DNA of 64,000 nucleotides from Mycolicibacterium sp. CBMA 234 (GTDB taxonomy: Bacteria > Actinomycetota > Actinomycetes > Mycobacteriales > Mycobacteriaceae), in assembly GCF_009729415.1 (NCBI RefSeq), contig NZ_MPKW01000003.1, positions 62,001-126,000 on the forward strand. Reading direction: 5' to 3'. A program made the position numbers and the translations under genes. Positions 9,192 through 19,226 of the stretch are shown piece by piece. Within the stretch, counting starts at the first letter, position 1. Every line of letters begins with the position of its first letter. Below the pieces are notes generated by a model, which was given only the letters and a program-made list of their open reading frames with translations, was not told where the DNA came from and searched no databases.

Positions 9192-9328
9192 GTGTGCGTT
9201 TGCCATGCGCGCTACTCGCAGAAAGTCTGTTGTGGTGCACGGTGAATTGGGTCATGGGGTGCCCGCGGATTGAGTGTGCGTCTTGGCGGAGGGTTACTCG
9301 CACATTGTCTGCACTGGCGCACGGTCAA
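9187..9328. repeat. Two degenerate ~60-bp palindromic repeats (units R4-R5)
   Basis: Units at 9187-9246 and 9268-9328 belong to the family upstream of the DUF559 gene: TTGAGTGTGCGT at the left, the TACTCGCA core, GTCTG, and a right end GTGCACGGTGAA (R4) or GCGCACGGTCAA (R5). R4 begins inside the last codons of the nuclease gene and includes its stop. All five units share one orientation, and R5 ends just before the fadE5 terminator. Confidence 0.7.
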
Positions 9329-9332
9329 CGGA

Positions 9333-9374
9333 AAAAACAGCAGCCCCCGGCGAATGCCGAGGGCTGCTGTTTTT
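9333..9374. terminator. Strong bidirectional intrinsic terminator of fadE5
   Basis: AAAAACAGCAGCCC pairs with GGGCTGCTGTTTTT, and the stem continues inward as CCGGC/GCCGA with one mismatch, closing on a GAAT loop. The A-tract on one side and T-tract on the other make it active in both directions. It lies 7 bp past the fadE5 stop and separates fadE5 from the repeat/nuclease island. Confidence 0.9.
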
Positions 9375-9381
9375 CTGAGGA

Positions 9382-11217
9382 TCAGAAGGACGCTTCGTCC
9401 AGCTCCATGGTCTCGTTATCGATGCCCTCGATGACGGTGCGGGTGCTGGTGAGCAGCGGCAGCATGTTCTTGGCGAAGAACGATGCGGACGCGATCTTGC
9501 CCTCGTAGAACGCGCGGTCGTCGCCGGTGGCGCCGTTGTCCAGCGCCTTGACGGCAACAGCAGCCTGCTTCAGCAGCAGCCAGCCGATGACCAGGTCGCC
9601 GACGCTCAGCAGGAAGCGAACCGAACCCAGGCCCACCTTGTAGATGGACTTCGGGTCCTCCTGAGCGGCCATCAGGTAGCCGGTCAGGGTGGCGGCCATG
9701 CCCTGGACGTCGCCCAGTGCGGTGGCGAGCAGCTCGCGCTCGGCCTTCAGGCGGCCATTGCCGTCCTGGTTCTTGATCAGCGACTCGATCTCGCCGGCCA
9801 CGAACGCCAGGGCCTGGCCCTTGTCGCGGATGATCTTCCGGAAGAAGAAGTCCTGCGCCTGGATGGCAGTGGTGCCTTCGTACAGCGAGTCGATCTTGGC
9901 GTCACGGATGTACTGCTCAACCGGGTAGTCCTGCAGGAAGCCCGAACCACCGAAGGTCTGCAGCGACTCGGTCAGCTTCTCGTAGGCCCGCTCCGAGCCG
10001 ACGCCCTTGACGATCGGGAGCATGAGGTCGTTGACCTTGAAGGCCAGCTCAGCATCGACGCCGTGGACGGCCTTGGCGACCTCGGCGTCCTGGAACGACG
10101 CGGTGTACAGGTACACGGCGCGCAGGCCCTCGGCGTAGGCCTTCTGGGTCAGCAGCGCACGGCGCACGTCCGGGTGGTGCATGATCGTGACGCGCGGGGC
10201 AGCCTTGTCCATCATCTGGGTCAGGTCGGCACCCTGGACACGGGTCTTGGCGTACTCGAGAGCGTTCAGGTAGCCGGTCGACAGGGTCGCGATGGCCTTG
10301 GTGCCGACCATCATGCGGGCCTGCTCGATGACGTCGAACATCTGCGCAATGCCGTTGTGCACCTCGCCGACCAGCCAACCGACGGCGGGGGTGCCGTGCT
10401 GGCCGAGCGTCAGCTCACAAGTGGCCGAAACCTTCAGACCCATCTTGTGCTCGACGTTGGTGACGAAGGCACCGTTGCGCTCGCCGGGCTCACCGGTCTC
10501 GAAGTCGAAGTGGTACTTCGGCACGAAGAACAGCGACAGGCCCTTGGTGCCCGGGCCAGCGCCCTCGGGGCGGGCCAGCACCAGGTGCATGATGTTTTCG
10601 AACAGGTCGTCCGAGTCGGCCGAGGTGATGAATCGCTTCACACCGTCGATGTGCCAGGTGCCGTCGGCCTGCTGGACAGCCTTGGTACGGCCGGCGCCCA
10701 CGTCAGAGCCGGCGTCGGGCTCGGTCAGCACCATGGTGGCGCCCCAGCCGCGCTCGGCAGCCAGGATGGCCCACTTCTTCTGCTCGTCGGTGCCGTTGTT
10801 GTAGAAGATCTCGCACATGCCCGAGCCCATGGCGTACATGTAGGCGGCCGGGTTGGCGCCGAGGACGTGCTCGATGAGCGCCCACTGCAGCGCGCGGGGC
10901 ATCGGCATGCCGCCGAGCTCCTCTTTCAGGCCGACCTTGTCCCAGCCGCCGTCGAGCAGAGCGCGCATCGACTTCTTGAAGGGCTCGGGCAGCTTGACGG
11001 TGTGGGTCGCGGGGTCGAAGACCGGCGGGTTGCGGTCGCCGTCGGCGAACGAATCGGCGATGGGGCCCTCGGCGAGGCGCGCGACCTCGTTGAGCATTTC
11101 TCCGGCGGTGTCGGCGTCCAGGTCGGCGAACTCGCCGTTACCCAAAGCCTTGTCTACGCCCAGGACCTCAAACAGGTTGAATACCTGGTCACGGACATTG
11201 CTCTTGTAGTGGCCCAC
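9382..11217 (-). CDS. fadE5: Acyl-CoA dehydrogenase FadE5
   Basis: The 611-residue protein begins [19 protein letters not shown], the characteristic N-terminus of mycobacterial FadE5. It has the acyl-CoA dehydrogenase core: [11 protein letters not shown], and [18 protein letters not shown], which holds the catalytic glutamate region. The C-terminal extension is typical of this long subfamily. FadE5 is an FAD-dependent dehydrogenase of broad-chain acyl-CoAs and lies near the GPL locus in M. smegmatis. Start: GTG at 11215-11217 with GAGGAG upstream; the open frame continues 19 codons further but lacks a ribosome-binding site. A promoter with operator-like repeats precedes it. Confidence 0.92.
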   Translation of the reverse strand: MGHYKSNVRDQVFNLFEVLGVDKALGNGEFADLDADTAGEMLNEVARLAEGPIADSFADGDRNPPVFDPATHTVKLPEPFKKSMRALLDGGWDKVGLKEELGGMPMPRALQWALIEHVLGANPAAYMYAMGSGMCEIFYNNGTDEQKKWAILAAERGWGATMVLTEPDAGSDVGAGRTKAVQQADGTWHIDGVKRFITSADSDDLFENIMHLVLARPEGAGPGTKGLSLFFVPKYHFDFETGEPGERNGAFVTNVEHKMGLKVSATCELTLGQHGTPAVGWLVGEVHNGIAQMFDVIEQARMMVGTKAIATLSTGYLNALEYAKTRVQGADLTQMMDKAAPRVTIMHHPDVRRALLTQKAYAEGLRAVYLYTASFQDAEVAKAVHGVDAELAFKVNDLMLPIVKGVGSERAYEKLTESLQTFGGSGFLQDYPVEQYIRDAKIDSLYEGTTAIQAQDFFFRKIIRDKGQALAFVAGEIESLIKNQDGNGRLKAERELLATALGDVQGMAATLTGYLMAAQEDPKSIYKVGLGSVRFLLSVGDLVIGWLLLKQAAVAVKALDNGATGDDRAFYEGKIASASFFAKNMLPLLTSTRTVIEGIDNETMELDEASF

Positions 11218-11264
11218 GATTTCTCCTCGATGAGATGGAACTGTCGGTTGGGTACTCAGGGCTA

Positions 11265-11317
11265 AGTTACCCACCAGTAACTGCGGCCAACTATACCGCC
11301 GGGTAACTTCATCGCAA
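11265..11317 (-). promoter_or_regulatory. fadE5 promoter with inverted-repeat operator
   Basis: On the minus strand, TTGCGA (11312-11317) and TATAGT (11290-11295) are spaced 16 bp apart. The palindrome AGTTACCCACCAGTAACT (11265-11282) covers the predicted start region. A further half-site, AAGTTACCC in minus orientation, lies in the promoter spacer (11301-11309). Repeats over -10/+1 and in the spacer suggest repression, for example by a TetR-type fatty-acid regulator. The regulator is not identified. Confidence 0.55.
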
Positions 11318-11415
11318 AGCCCTTGTGAGCAATTTCTGCGGAACCACCAACCCAGTAGTTGATAGGAGTCCCACGTGAACCGCCAACAAGGCTGTGACCT
11401 GCGAATTCATTGTAG

Positions 11416-11448
11416 TGTGAGGATGGTCACTCGGGTGCCAAGTAGGGT
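11416..11448 (+). promoter_or_regulatory. CRP-like site and -10 box for a leaderless transcript
   Basis: TGTGAGGATGGTCACT at 11416-11431 matches the CRP consensus TGTGA-N6-TCACA in 9 of 10 positions. TAGGGT at 11443-11448 lies six bases before the ATG at 11455, so transcription would start at or near the A of the start codon. Leaderless transcripts are common in mycobacteria. Confidence 0.4.
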
Positions 11449-11454
11449 GCACAA

Positions 11455-12534
11455 ATGCGTCGAATTGTGGTGTGGGGAACAGGCAATATGGGTGCCACGG
11501 CCATCCGATCAGCGGTGGCATTTCCGGGGCTGGAGTTGGCTGCGGTCATCACCTCGACCCCGGAGAAGGCCGGTCGCGACGGTGCGACGTTCGCCAAGCT
11601 GGACACCCCGACGGGAGCCGTCGCCACCACTGACATCGACGCAGCGCTAGCCGACTGCGACGCCGTCGCCTACATGGCTTCGGGCGACATCCGCCCGATA
11701 GAGGCGATCGCCGAGATCGAACGCTGCCTGCGAGCGGGAAAGCACGTCGTGACGCCGTCGCTGTATTCCCTGTACGACCCGGCCTCGGCGCCGGCCGAAT
11801 GGGTCGATCAGCTCACCGACGCCGCGACGGCCGGTAACGCCTCGCTGTTGGTCAGCGGGGTCGACCCGGGCTGGGCCAACGACGCGCTCGCGGTGACGGC
11901 GGCCGGGTTGTGTACCCGGATCAAGAACATCCGGTGCCAGGAGATCTTCGACTACTCCACCTACAACCAGCCGCACGCCGTCAGGGTCCTGTGCGGTTTC
12001 GGCGGCTCGATGGACGAGACGCCGATGATGCTGCTGCCGTCGGTCCCCGCCATGGTGTGGGGCGGCAACGTCCGGCTGATCGGTCGGGGCCTCGGCCTGG
12101 AGATCGACGAGATCACGGAGCAGATCGAGCGGCTGCCGCTCAGCGAGTCCGTGGACAATGTGCTCGGTCGGTTCGAGGCTGGCACCCAGGGCGCGTTCCG
12201 AGTGCAGGTCATCGGCTGGTCGCAAGGTGTCGAGCGGGTCATCGTCGACCACATCACCCGTATCGACCCGGCGTGCGCGCCAGACTGGCCGCAACCCGAC
12301 CAGGGCGTCGGCGATCACCGGGTGATCATTGACGGCGATCCGCAGCTGAGCATCGTGGTGCGGGCCGATGTGCCCGGCGGCACCCGGGCCGACGGTGGCA
12401 ACACCACGGCAGCCAACCGACTCCTCGGCGCGATCGATTGGCTCGCCGGCCAAAAGCCGGGTATCTACGACGGGCTGGACGTGCCCCTGCACGCACCGCT
12501 GCCGCCTGATGTGGAAGCGACCCGCTGGGCCTGA
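11455..12534 (+). CDS. NAD(P)H-dependent dehydrogenase, dihydrodipicolinate reductase-like fold
   Basis: The 359-residue protein starts MRRIVVWGTGNMG, a Rossmann NAD(P)-binding motif (GxGxxG), followed by a DapB-like domain (VVTPSLYSLYD, VSGVDPGWANDAL). It is typical of the actinobacterial family annotated as dihydrodipicolinate reductase or 2,4-diaminopentanoate dehydrogenase-like amine dehydrogenase. True lysine-pathway DapB is about 245 residues, so this is a paralogous family acting on an unknown amine or keto acid. There is no clear Shine-Dalgarno sequence; a -10 box six bases upstream suggests leaderless expression. It is convergent with mmpL4b. Confidence 0.75.
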   Translation: MRRIVVWGTGNMGATAIRSAVAFPGLELAAVITSTPEKAGRDGATFAKLDTPTGAVATTDIDAALADCDAVAYMASGDIRPIEAIAEIERCLRAGKHVVTPSLYSLYDPASAPAEWVDQLTDAATAGNASLLVSGVDPGWANDALAVTAAGLCTRIKNIRCQEIFDYSTYNQPHAVRVLCGFGGSMDETPMMLLPSVPAMVWGGNVRLIGRGLGLEIDEITEQIERLPLSESVDNVLGRFEAGTQGAFRVQVIGWSQGVERVIVDHITRIDPACAPDWPQPDQGVGDHRVIIDGDPQLSIVVRADVPGGTRADGGNTTAANRLLGAIDWLAGQKPGIYDGLDVPLHAPLPPDVEATRWA

Positions 12535-12568
12535 CTGGTCCCGTCTACTGGGCAGTCTCAGCTACGTA

Positions 12569-15526
12569 TCAGACCGACGTCCTCGGGAATTGAGTGCTGG
12601 TCACCTTCGCGGGGGCCTCTTCGTCACGGCGGTCGTCTTCCCTTAGGAACAAGGCGCGTACCAGCGGACGCGGTCCGGAATCCCGGAGCATTCGGCTGGC
12701 GGGGCGCGGGCGAACTGCCTGCGGCCACCAGAACCACCGCCCGACCAGCGCGGCGATTGACGGGGTCAGGAATGATCGGACGACCAAGGTGTCGAACAGC
12801 AGACCGAGGGCGATGGTGGTTCCGACCTGGCCAATGATCTGCAGGTCGCTGAACGCCATCGACGCCATGGTGAAGGCGAACACCAGGCCCGCGTTGGTGA
12901 CCACTTTGCCTGTGCTGCCCATCGCGCGGATGATGCCGGTATTTATGCCGGCGGCGAGCTCCTCTTTCATTCGCGAAACCAGAAGCAAATTGTAATCGGA
13001 GCCCACTGCTAAAAGGACGATCACGGACATCGGCAGCACCATCCAGTGCAATTTGATACCCAGCAGATATTGCCAGATCAGAACCGATAACCCGAATGAC
13101 GAGCCCAGGGAAATTGCCACTGTGCCGACAATGACCATCGCGGCCACAATGCTTCGCGTGAGGATGAGCATGATGATGAAAATGAGGCACAGTGCGCCGA
13201 CGGCCGCTATGAGCAAGTCAAATTTGGAGCCGTCGCTGAAGTCTTTGAAGGTCGATGCGGTACCGGCTATGGATATTTTGGCGCCGACCAGGGGTGTTGT
13301 CTTGAGTGCCTCCTCGGCCGCAGTTTTGATCCGATCGATACGGGCGATACCGTCCGGTGTCGCGGGGTCGGATTTGTGGAAGACGACGAATCGAGCTGCT
13401 TTCCCGTCGGGCGACAGGAATGAAGTCATTGCGCGCTGAAAGTCGGGGTTCTCGAAGACCTCCGGTGGCAAGTAGAAGGTGTCGTCGTTGCGCGCAGCGT
13501 CGAACGCCTGACCCATCGCGGTGGCATTCTGGTTCGAGTCGTCCAGCACGCTGAAGCTTCCAGACATGGTGCTGTGCATGGTCAGGATCATGGCTCGCAT
13601 GGATTCCATGACCGCGATGAGCGGCGGCATCTGCTGCAGGAGCTCCGGCAACAGCTGGTCCAGCTGGTCCAGGTTCACCACGAGGTCTTGCATCGAATCG
13701 CTGAGTGCGTCGATCGAATCGAGGCTGTCGAAAGCACTTCGCAACGAGAAGCATATTGGGATGTCGACACAGTGCGGTTCCCAATAGAAGTAGTTGCGAA
13801 TAGGACGGAAGAAGTCATCGAAGTCCGAGATGTGGCCGCGCAGTTCATCGACTGTCGCTGTCATTTTTTTGGTGGTCGCGACCGATTGGTGAGTGGCATC
13901 GGTGAGCTGCTTCTGCAGGTCATACATAAGCTTGATCATGGCTATTTGGCGGGTCAGGATGTCGCCAATTTTGAGCATGTCGTCGACACGCCCTTTCATT
14001 GTCTGCATCGCTTGTTGCTGGCCCGCATTTTGCATGCTGATCAAGAACGGGATCGAGCTGTGTTCGATGGGTGTGCCCTCGGGCCGGGTTATTCCCTGCA
14101 CGCGGGAGATTCCCTCGACTCGGAAGATTGCCTTGGCCAGCTTGTGTAGCAATAGTAGGTCGGCCGGATTGCGCATATCGTGGTCTGCCTCGAGCAGCAC
14201 GATTTCCGGCATCATCCGCGCCTGGGAGAAATGACGATCGGCGGCCTCGTAGCCCACTTCGGCCGGGATGTCCTTGGGGATGTACAGGCGGTCGTTGTAG
14301 CTCGTCCGGTAGCTCGGCAGCGCAAGCAGGCCGACCAGTGCGATGGCTGATGCGGCGACCAGAATGGGCCCGGGCCAGCGGACGATCGCCGTGCCGATCC
14401 GGCGCCACCGAGTGGACGCGATCCGGTGCTTGGGGTCGAGCAACCGGAAGCGGCCGCCGACGGCGAGAACCGCAGGAACCACGGTCAGGGCGACCGCGAC
14501 GGAGACGAGTAAGCCTGCGGCGCACGGCACGCCGATGGTCTGGAAGATGGGCATGCGGGTAAAACTCAGGCACAACATGGCCCCGGCGATCGTCAAGCCG
14601 GAACCCAGAACTACCGGAGCGACGGTGCGGTAGGTGGTGTAGTAGGCCGCTGTCGGGTCCTCGCCGTCCTGCCTCGCCTCTTGATATCGGCCGAAGAAGA
14701 AGATGCCGTAATCGGTGCCCGCCGCCATCGCGAGCGCCACCAGCAGATTGATCGAAAATGTGGAGAGCGCCAGAAGGTTGTGATCGCCGATGAACGCGAC
14801 GATTCCCCGGGCCGAAAACACTTCGATGCCAACCGTGATCAGCAAGAGGATCACGGTGACGAGCGAACGGTAAACGAAAAGCAGCACCACGAAGATGATG
14901 ACTGCGCCGATGATCGTCATTTTCAATATGGACCGGTCGCCGCTGTGCTGCATATCGGTGACGAGTGCGGCCGGACCTGTGACGTACGCCTTGACACCGG
15001 GTGGTGGCGGCGTCCGATCTACGATTTTGCGGACGGCCGCGATGGAATCCTGTCCCAAAGCGGTGCCTTGATTGCCGGCCAGATTCAGTTGGACATAAAC
15101 GGCCTTGCCGTCCGGGCTTTGCGCGCCCGACGCGGTCAGCCGATCGGACCATAGATCCTGCACGTGTTCGACATGCTTCGAGTCATTTCTGAACTGACGA
15201 ACCAACTCGTCGTAGTACGTGTGTGCCTCGTCGGTGAGTGGCTGCTGTCCCTCGAGCACGACCATGGCCAGGCTGTCCGAATTGGATTCCTTGAAGTCAT
15301 GGCCCATCCGCATCATCGCCTGTACGGCCGGTGCATCGCTCGGACTCAGAGGCACCGAATGCTCGCGGCCCACCTGCTCCAGTGACGGAACAGCGAACGT
15401 CACCACCAGTGTCAACGCCACCCACGCCAGGATGATCAGCGGTGACAGGACGCGGATTGTCCTGGCTATCAAGGGGGTTCGCGGTGATTCGGTTATCGGC
15501 GCGGTGGTGTGACGGGGACCGGTCAT
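12569..15526 (-). CDS. mmpL4b: MmpL4-type RND lipid transporter (distal copy)
   Basis: The 985-residue RND transporter has two MMPL domains with about 12 membrane helices. Proton-relay Asp-Tyr pairs occur as GTDYGIFF in the first half and GSDYNLLL in the second. A large periplasmic coiled region between them includes [17 protein letters not shown] with paired cysteines. In GPL producers MmpL4a and MmpL4b work together to move glycopeptidolipid to the cell surface. Start: the ATG at 15524-15526 overlaps the last base of the upstream mmpL stop (TAATG), so translation is coupled; the longer frame is inside the neighbour. It is the last gene of mmpS4-mmpL4a-mmpL4b. Confidence 0.9.
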   Translation of the reverse strand: MTGPRHTTAPITESPRTPLIARTIRVLSPLIILAWVALTLVVTFAVPSLEQVGREHSVPLSPSDAPAVQAMMRMGHDFKESNSDSLAMVVLEGQQPLTDEAHTYYDELVRQFRNDSKHVEHVQDLWSDRLTASGAQSPDGKAVYVQLNLAGNQGTALGQDSIAAVRKIVDRTPPPPGVKAYVTGPAALVTDMQHSGDRSILKMTIIGAVIIFVVLLFVYRSLVTVILLLITVGIEVFSARGIVAFIGDHNLLALSTFSINLLVALAMAAGTDYGIFFFGRYQEARQDGEDPTAAYYTTYRTVAPVVLGSGLTIAGAMLCLSFTRMPIFQTIGVPCAAGLLVSVAVALTVVPAVLAVGGRFRLLDPKHRIASTRWRRIGTAIVRWPGPILVAASAIALVGLLALPSYRTSYNDRLYIPKDIPAEVGYEAADRHFSQARMMPEIVLLEADHDMRNPADLLLLHKLAKAIFRVEGISRVQGITRPEGTPIEHSSIPFLISMQNAGQQQAMQTMKGRVDDMLKIGDILTRQIAMIKLMYDLQKQLTDATHQSVATTKKMTATVDELRGHISDFDDFFRPIRNYFYWEPHCVDIPICFSLRSAFDSLDSIDALSDSMQDLVVNLDQLDQLLPELLQQMPPLIAVMESMRAMILTMHSTMSGSFSVLDDSNQNATAMGQAFDAARNDDTFYLPPEVFENPDFQRAMTSFLSPDGKAARFVVFHKSDPATPDGIARIDRIKTAAEEALKTTPLVGAKISIAGTASTFKDFSDGSKFDLLIAAVGALCLIFIIMLILTRSIVAAMVIVGTVAISLGSSFGLSVLIWQYLLGIKLHWMVLPMSVIVLLAVGSDYNLLLVSRMKEELAAGINTGIIRAMGSTGKVVTNAGLVFAFTMASMAFSDLQIIGQVGTTIALGLLFDTLVVRSFLTPSIAALVGRWFWWPQAVRPRPASRMLRDSGPRPLVRALFLREDDRRDEEAPAKVTSTQFPRTSV

Positions 15527-18405
15527 TACAGCTGTTGGTTCATCAGCAAGGCGCGGACCAGCGGCCGCGGGCCTGTGGACCTGAGCATTGAGCTGGCGGG
15601 GCGGGGACGCACCTGTTGTGGCCACCAGAACCAACGCCCGAGCAGGGCGGCGAGGGACGGGGTCATGAACGCCCGGACGACCAGAGTGTCGAACAGCAGG
15701 CCCAGGCCGATCGTGGTGCCGACCTGGCCGATGCTGCGCAGGTCGCTGACCACCATCGAGCCCATGGTGAAGGCGAACACCAGGCCCGCGGTCGTCACGA
15801 CCTTGCCGGTACCACCCATCGCGCGAATGATTCCGGTGTTTATTCCGGCGCCCAGTTCCTCCTGTATCCGGGCCACCAGTAGCAAGTTGTAATCAGACCC
15901 GACTGCCAAAAGGATGATCACCGACATCAACAGCACTGACCAGTGCACTTGTATACCGGCCAAGTACTCCCAGACCAGCACAGATAAGCCGAAGGATGAA
16001 CCCAGTGAAAGCAATACCGTACCTACGATGACCAGGGCGGCGACAAAGCTCCGCGTCATGATCAGCATGATGATGAATATCAGGCAGATGGCGGCGACCA
16101 CCGCGATCATGAGGTCGAATTTCGAGCCGACGACAAGGTCTTTCGTCGAGGCCGCGGTACCGGTGAGGAAGAACTTCGAATCCTCCAAAGGGGTGCCTTT
16201 GAGCCCCTCGATAGCAGCGGTTTTTATCGCGTCGACCCGGGCGACGCCCTCGGGCGATGCCGGGTCGCCTTTTTGTGAGATCAACATACGGGCGGCTTTG
16301 CCGTCTGGCGAGATGAAAATCCTGAGGACGCGTTGGAAATCCGCGTTCTGGAAGACCTCTGGCGGGATGTAGAACGAATCGTCGTTCTTGGCGGCGTCAA
16401 ACGCTTTTCCCATGGCCGTCGAATTGCCGTTTCCGTCGGTCATCTGGCCGAACACCCCGGACATGGTGCTGTGCATGGTGAGCATCATGGACCGCATGCT
16501 CTCCATGATTGCGATCATCTCGGGGAATTGGTTGATCAGTTGCGGCATGATCGCATCGATTTTATCGAGATTCACCACGAGGTCATTTAGTTGGTCGCTG
16601 ACCTCGTCAACGCCGTCCATCGTGTCGAATATGCTTTTCAGTGAATGGCAGACGGGAATATCGAAGCAGTGCGGTTCCCAATAGAAATAGTTGCGAACCG
16701 GACGCCAGAAGTCCTCGAAGTCCGCGATGTGATCACGCAGCTCGTTCGTGATCCCTTGCATTTCATGCGTTTTGGCCACCATGTCGTGCGTCGTGCCGAC
16801 CATCTGCTTGAGGAGGCCATACATGCGCTGCATGATCTGGATGGTCTGTTGCAGCATTTCGGCCTGCTTGAGCATGTCATCCATACGCAGGTCCTGAAAG
16901 TGCATGAATTGTTGTTGTCCGGCTTGCTGCATGCTGAGCAAGTACGGGATCGAGGTGTGCGCGATGGGGCTGCCCTCGGGCCGGGTCACTGCCTGTACCT
17001 TGGAAATGCCAGGAACGGCGAGCACGGCTTTGGCCAGTTTCTCCAGAATCAGAAAATCTGCAGGATTACGCAGATCGTGGTCTGCCTCCATCAGCAGGAT
17101 TTCCGGCATCTTCATCGCTGACTCAGGAAAATGCCGCGCCGCTGCCGCTATCCCCATATTGGCGGGAATATTGTGTGGGATGAAATTCTGGTCGTTGTAG
17201 CTGGGGGTGTACGCCGGCAGTGTCACCAGTCCGACCAGCGCCGCGGCCAATGTCGCGATGAGAATCGGTGCGGGCCAACGCACAATCGCGGTGCCGACCC
17301 GGCGCCAGCCCTGCACTTTGATCTTCCGTTTGAGTTCGAACAGGCCGAAGCGGCTGCCGATGGCCAGGATGGCCGGTACCAGCGTTAGCGAGACCCCGAC
17401 AACGACCAGCACGCCGACTGCGCAGGGTGCGCCCAGGGAACTGAAGATGTTCAATCGGGTGAAGGTCAGGCAGTAGATCGCTCCTGCGATCGTCACGCCG
17501 GAGGCCAGGATGACCTTGGCGACGCCACGGTAAGCGGTGTAGTAGGCCGTCTCCCGGTCCTCGCCGGCTTGACGCGCCTCTTGGTATCGGCCGAGGAAAA
17601 ATATCCCGTAGTCGGTGCCGGCTGCGATGGCGAGGGACACCAGCAGATTGACGGCGAAGGTGGTCAGGCCGATGACCTGGTAGTGCCCGAGGAATGCGAC
17701 GATTCCTTGGGCCGCTTGCATTTCCAGGCCGACCGTCAGCAGTAGCACGATCACCGTGACGACGGAACGGTAGACGAGCAGCAAGGTGATGAAGATGACT
17801 GCGATGCTTACAGCCGTCGTGGTGATGATCGTCCGGTCGCCGCTGTGGCCCATGTCCGTAGCGACGGCCGCCGGTCCGGTGACATAGGCCTTGATTCCCG
17901 GCGGGGGTGTCGTGCGCGCGACGATGTGCCGGACGGACTCGATCGACTCGTTGCCGAGGGTTTGGCCCGGGCTGCCGGCCAGGTCCAGCTGTACGTAGGT
18001 GGCTTTGCCGTCGGCACTCTGCGCAGCGCCCGCGGTGAGCGGATCACCCCAGAAGTTCTGGATGTGCCAGACATGCTGCGAATCGTTTTGGAACTGCCGA
18101 ATCAGATCGTCGTAGTACCGGTGTGCCTCGTCGCCGAGTGGTTCCTCACCTTCGAGCACCACCATGGCCATGCTGCCGGCATCGGATTGCGCAAAGTCCT
18201 TGTTGACCCGGAATGCTGCAGCGACCGAGGGCGAATCCGTGGCAGTCAGCGATACCGAATGCTCTTTTTCGACCTGCGCCAGCGGTGGGATCACGACATT
18301 CAAGGTCACGATGAGCGCGAGCCACGCCAGGATGACGGGGACCGAGAATCGACGGATGAACCTGGCCAGGAACGGCTGCGTAACGGGCAGCTGGTGGTTG
18401 CTCAT
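15526..18405 (-). CDS. mmpL4a: MmpL4-type RND lipid transporter (proximal copy)
   Basis: The 959-residue MMPL transporter has [16 protein letters not shown] and [15 protein letters not shown] as conserved helix motifs carrying the proton-coupling Asp and Tyr. It has the same Cys-containing periplasmic segment ([14 protein letters not shown]) as its downstream neighbour. The central helical periplasmic domain ([14 protein letters not shown]) is typical of the MmpL4/MmpL10 clade. It overlaps mmpS by four bases (ATGA) and the next mmpL by one base. It probably exports the cluster lipopeptide with MmpS. The paralogues are similar but not identical, as expected of an old duplication. Confidence 0.9.
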   Translation of the reverse strand: MSNHQLPVTQPFLARFIRRFSVPVILAWLALIVTLNVVIPPLAQVEKEHSVSLTATDSPSVAAAFRVNKDFAQSDAGSMAMVVLEGEEPLGDEAHRYYDDLIRQFQNDSQHVWHIQNFWGDPLTAGAAQSADGKATYVQLDLAGSPGQTLGNESIESVRHIVARTTPPPGIKAYVTGPAAVATDMGHSGDRTIITTTAVSIAVIFITLLLVYRSVVTVIVLLLTVGLEMQAAQGIVAFLGHYQVIGLTTFAVNLLVSLAIAAGTDYGIFFLGRYQEARQAGEDRETAYYTAYRGVAKVILASGVTIAGAIYCLTFTRLNIFSSLGAPCAVGVLVVVGVSLTLVPAILAIGSRFGLFELKRKIKVQGWRRVGTAIVRWPAPILIATLAAALVGLVTLPAYTPSYNDQNFIPHNIPANMGIAAAARHFPESAMKMPEILLMEADHDLRNPADFLILEKLAKAVLAVPGISKVQAVTRPEGSPIAHTSIPYLLSMQQAGQQQFMHFQDLRMDDMLKQAEMLQQTIQIMQRMYGLLKQMVGTTHDMVAKTHEMQGITNELRDHIADFEDFWRPVRNYFYWEPHCFDIPVCHSLKSIFDTMDGVDEVSDQLNDLVVNLDKIDAIMPQLINQFPEMIAIMESMRSMMLTMHSTMSGVFGQMTDGNGNSTAMGKAFDAAKNDDSFYIPPEVFQNADFQRVLRIFISPDGKAARMLISQKGDPASPEGVARVDAIKTAAIEGLKGTPLEDSKFFLTGTAASTKDLVVGSKFDLMIAVVAAICLIFIIMLIMTRSFVAALVIVGTVLLSLGSSFGLSVLVWEYLAGIQVHWSVLLMSVIILLAVGSDYNLLLVARIQEELGAGINTGIIRAMGGTGKVVTTAGLVFAFTMGSMVVSDLRSIGQVGTTIGLGLLFDTLVVRAFMTPSLAALLGRWFWWPQQVRPRPASSMLRSTGPRPLVRALLMNQQL

Positions 18406-19037
18406 GCAGCCTTCAAGAGACAGGACACGAACGCGCTCACGTCGTGTGTGGTGACTTTCTCGGCTTTGACTTGGTCGTCAACGACGATGCGGCAGCCGAT
18501 GCTGGCGCTGTCGCCTTGCGCGGCAATACTTCCCAGGCCCGCGGCCGCGCTGATCGGGAACTCCAACGACCACGGCAAACGCACACCGTCGGTATGCGCC
18601 GGGTCACCGTTGGCATCGAAGTAGCTGATCTGAGCGACAGTCCCTGGTGGTCCGAAGACCTCGTATCTGAGGTGCTTGGGGTTGAAAGGCTTGGCCTCTT
18701 TTTGCTCGGAGTCTGCATAGGACAGAGATGTCTCTGAGCCGAATATGCTGTGCAGCCGCCACACCGTGAAGCTGCCGGCCGCGATCACGATCAGGATGAC
18801 CAGTGGAATCCAAACGCGCCGCAGCAGCTTGAACATCGCGGAACCCAGGTTCCGGCGCCGTTTGCGTGGTCGGCGGGGTGCGGGCTCGATCTGGGTTGCA
18901 GCTGGGGCAAAGCCGGTGGGGTCGTCAGACTCGGGCTCAGCGGCGTGGCGGTCTGTGATGACAACGTCGTACCGCGCCGCCTCGATGCCGGGCAAACTGG
19001 CTTCGCTCACCGAACCCCGAACCAACCTTCCCATCAC
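18402..19037 (-). CDS. mmpS4: MmpS4-type membrane accessory protein with long N-terminal tail
   Basis: MmpS proteins are small single-pass proteins that assist MmpL exporters. Here the core starts [21 protein letters not shown] (one transmembrane helix) and continues with the conserved beta-rich domain ([37 protein letters not shown]). About 67 residues precede the usual MmpS start: acidic, Pro-rich and then basic (RRPRKRRR), consistent with a cytoplasmic tail. An alternative ATG at 18836 would give a standard 144-residue MmpS, but neither start has a convincing ribosome-binding site. It overlaps mmpL4a by four bases and is first in the operon. Confidence 0.83.
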   Translation of the reverse strand: MMGRLVRGSVSEASLPGIEAARYDVVITDRHAAEPESDDPTGFAPAATQIEPAPRRPRKRRRNLGSAMFKLLRRVWIPLVILIVIAAGSFTVWRLHSIFGSETSLSYADSEQKEAKPFNPKHLRYEVFGPPGTVAQISYFDANGDPAHTDGVRLPWSLEFPISAAAGLGSIAAQGDSASIGCRIVVDDQVKAEKVTTHDVSAFVSCLLKAA

Positions 19038-19156
19038 TCACCGCTTCCGTGCCTGGTTGTCCCGCCGGCGGCTGCGATGCGGTGCGTTACAACATGCGCT
19101 GTTGCTGTCACGGCATTTGATCGTGCCGAGAGTTGACCACGCCCACGCCGCAAATA

Positions 19157-19172
19157 TTGACGCATACGTGAC
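19157..19172. promoter_or_regulatory. Cluster palindrome copy 1 (upstream of mmpS4)
   Basis: TTGACG-CATA-CGTGAC matches the TTGACG-N4-CGTCAA pattern with two mismatches in the right arm. It lies 120 bp upstream of the mmpS4 start in a 189-bp intergenic region. Confidence 0.4.
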
Positions 19173-19226
19173 ATTAATAGCGGAGAGTAGTGCAGGGCAG
19201 GCTCGCTCAGGGTGGGAATCGGATAG

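Noticed and set aside
7973..9328. Repeat cluster considered as a CRISPR array
   Set aside because: Units are degenerate and palindromic over their whole length, spacing is irregular, a gene interrupts them, and there are no cas genes.
12532..12556. Short inverted repeat (GACTG/CAGTC) between the DapB-like gene and mmpL4b as terminator
   Set aside because: The stem is only five base pairs without a T-tract, so it is too weak to call.
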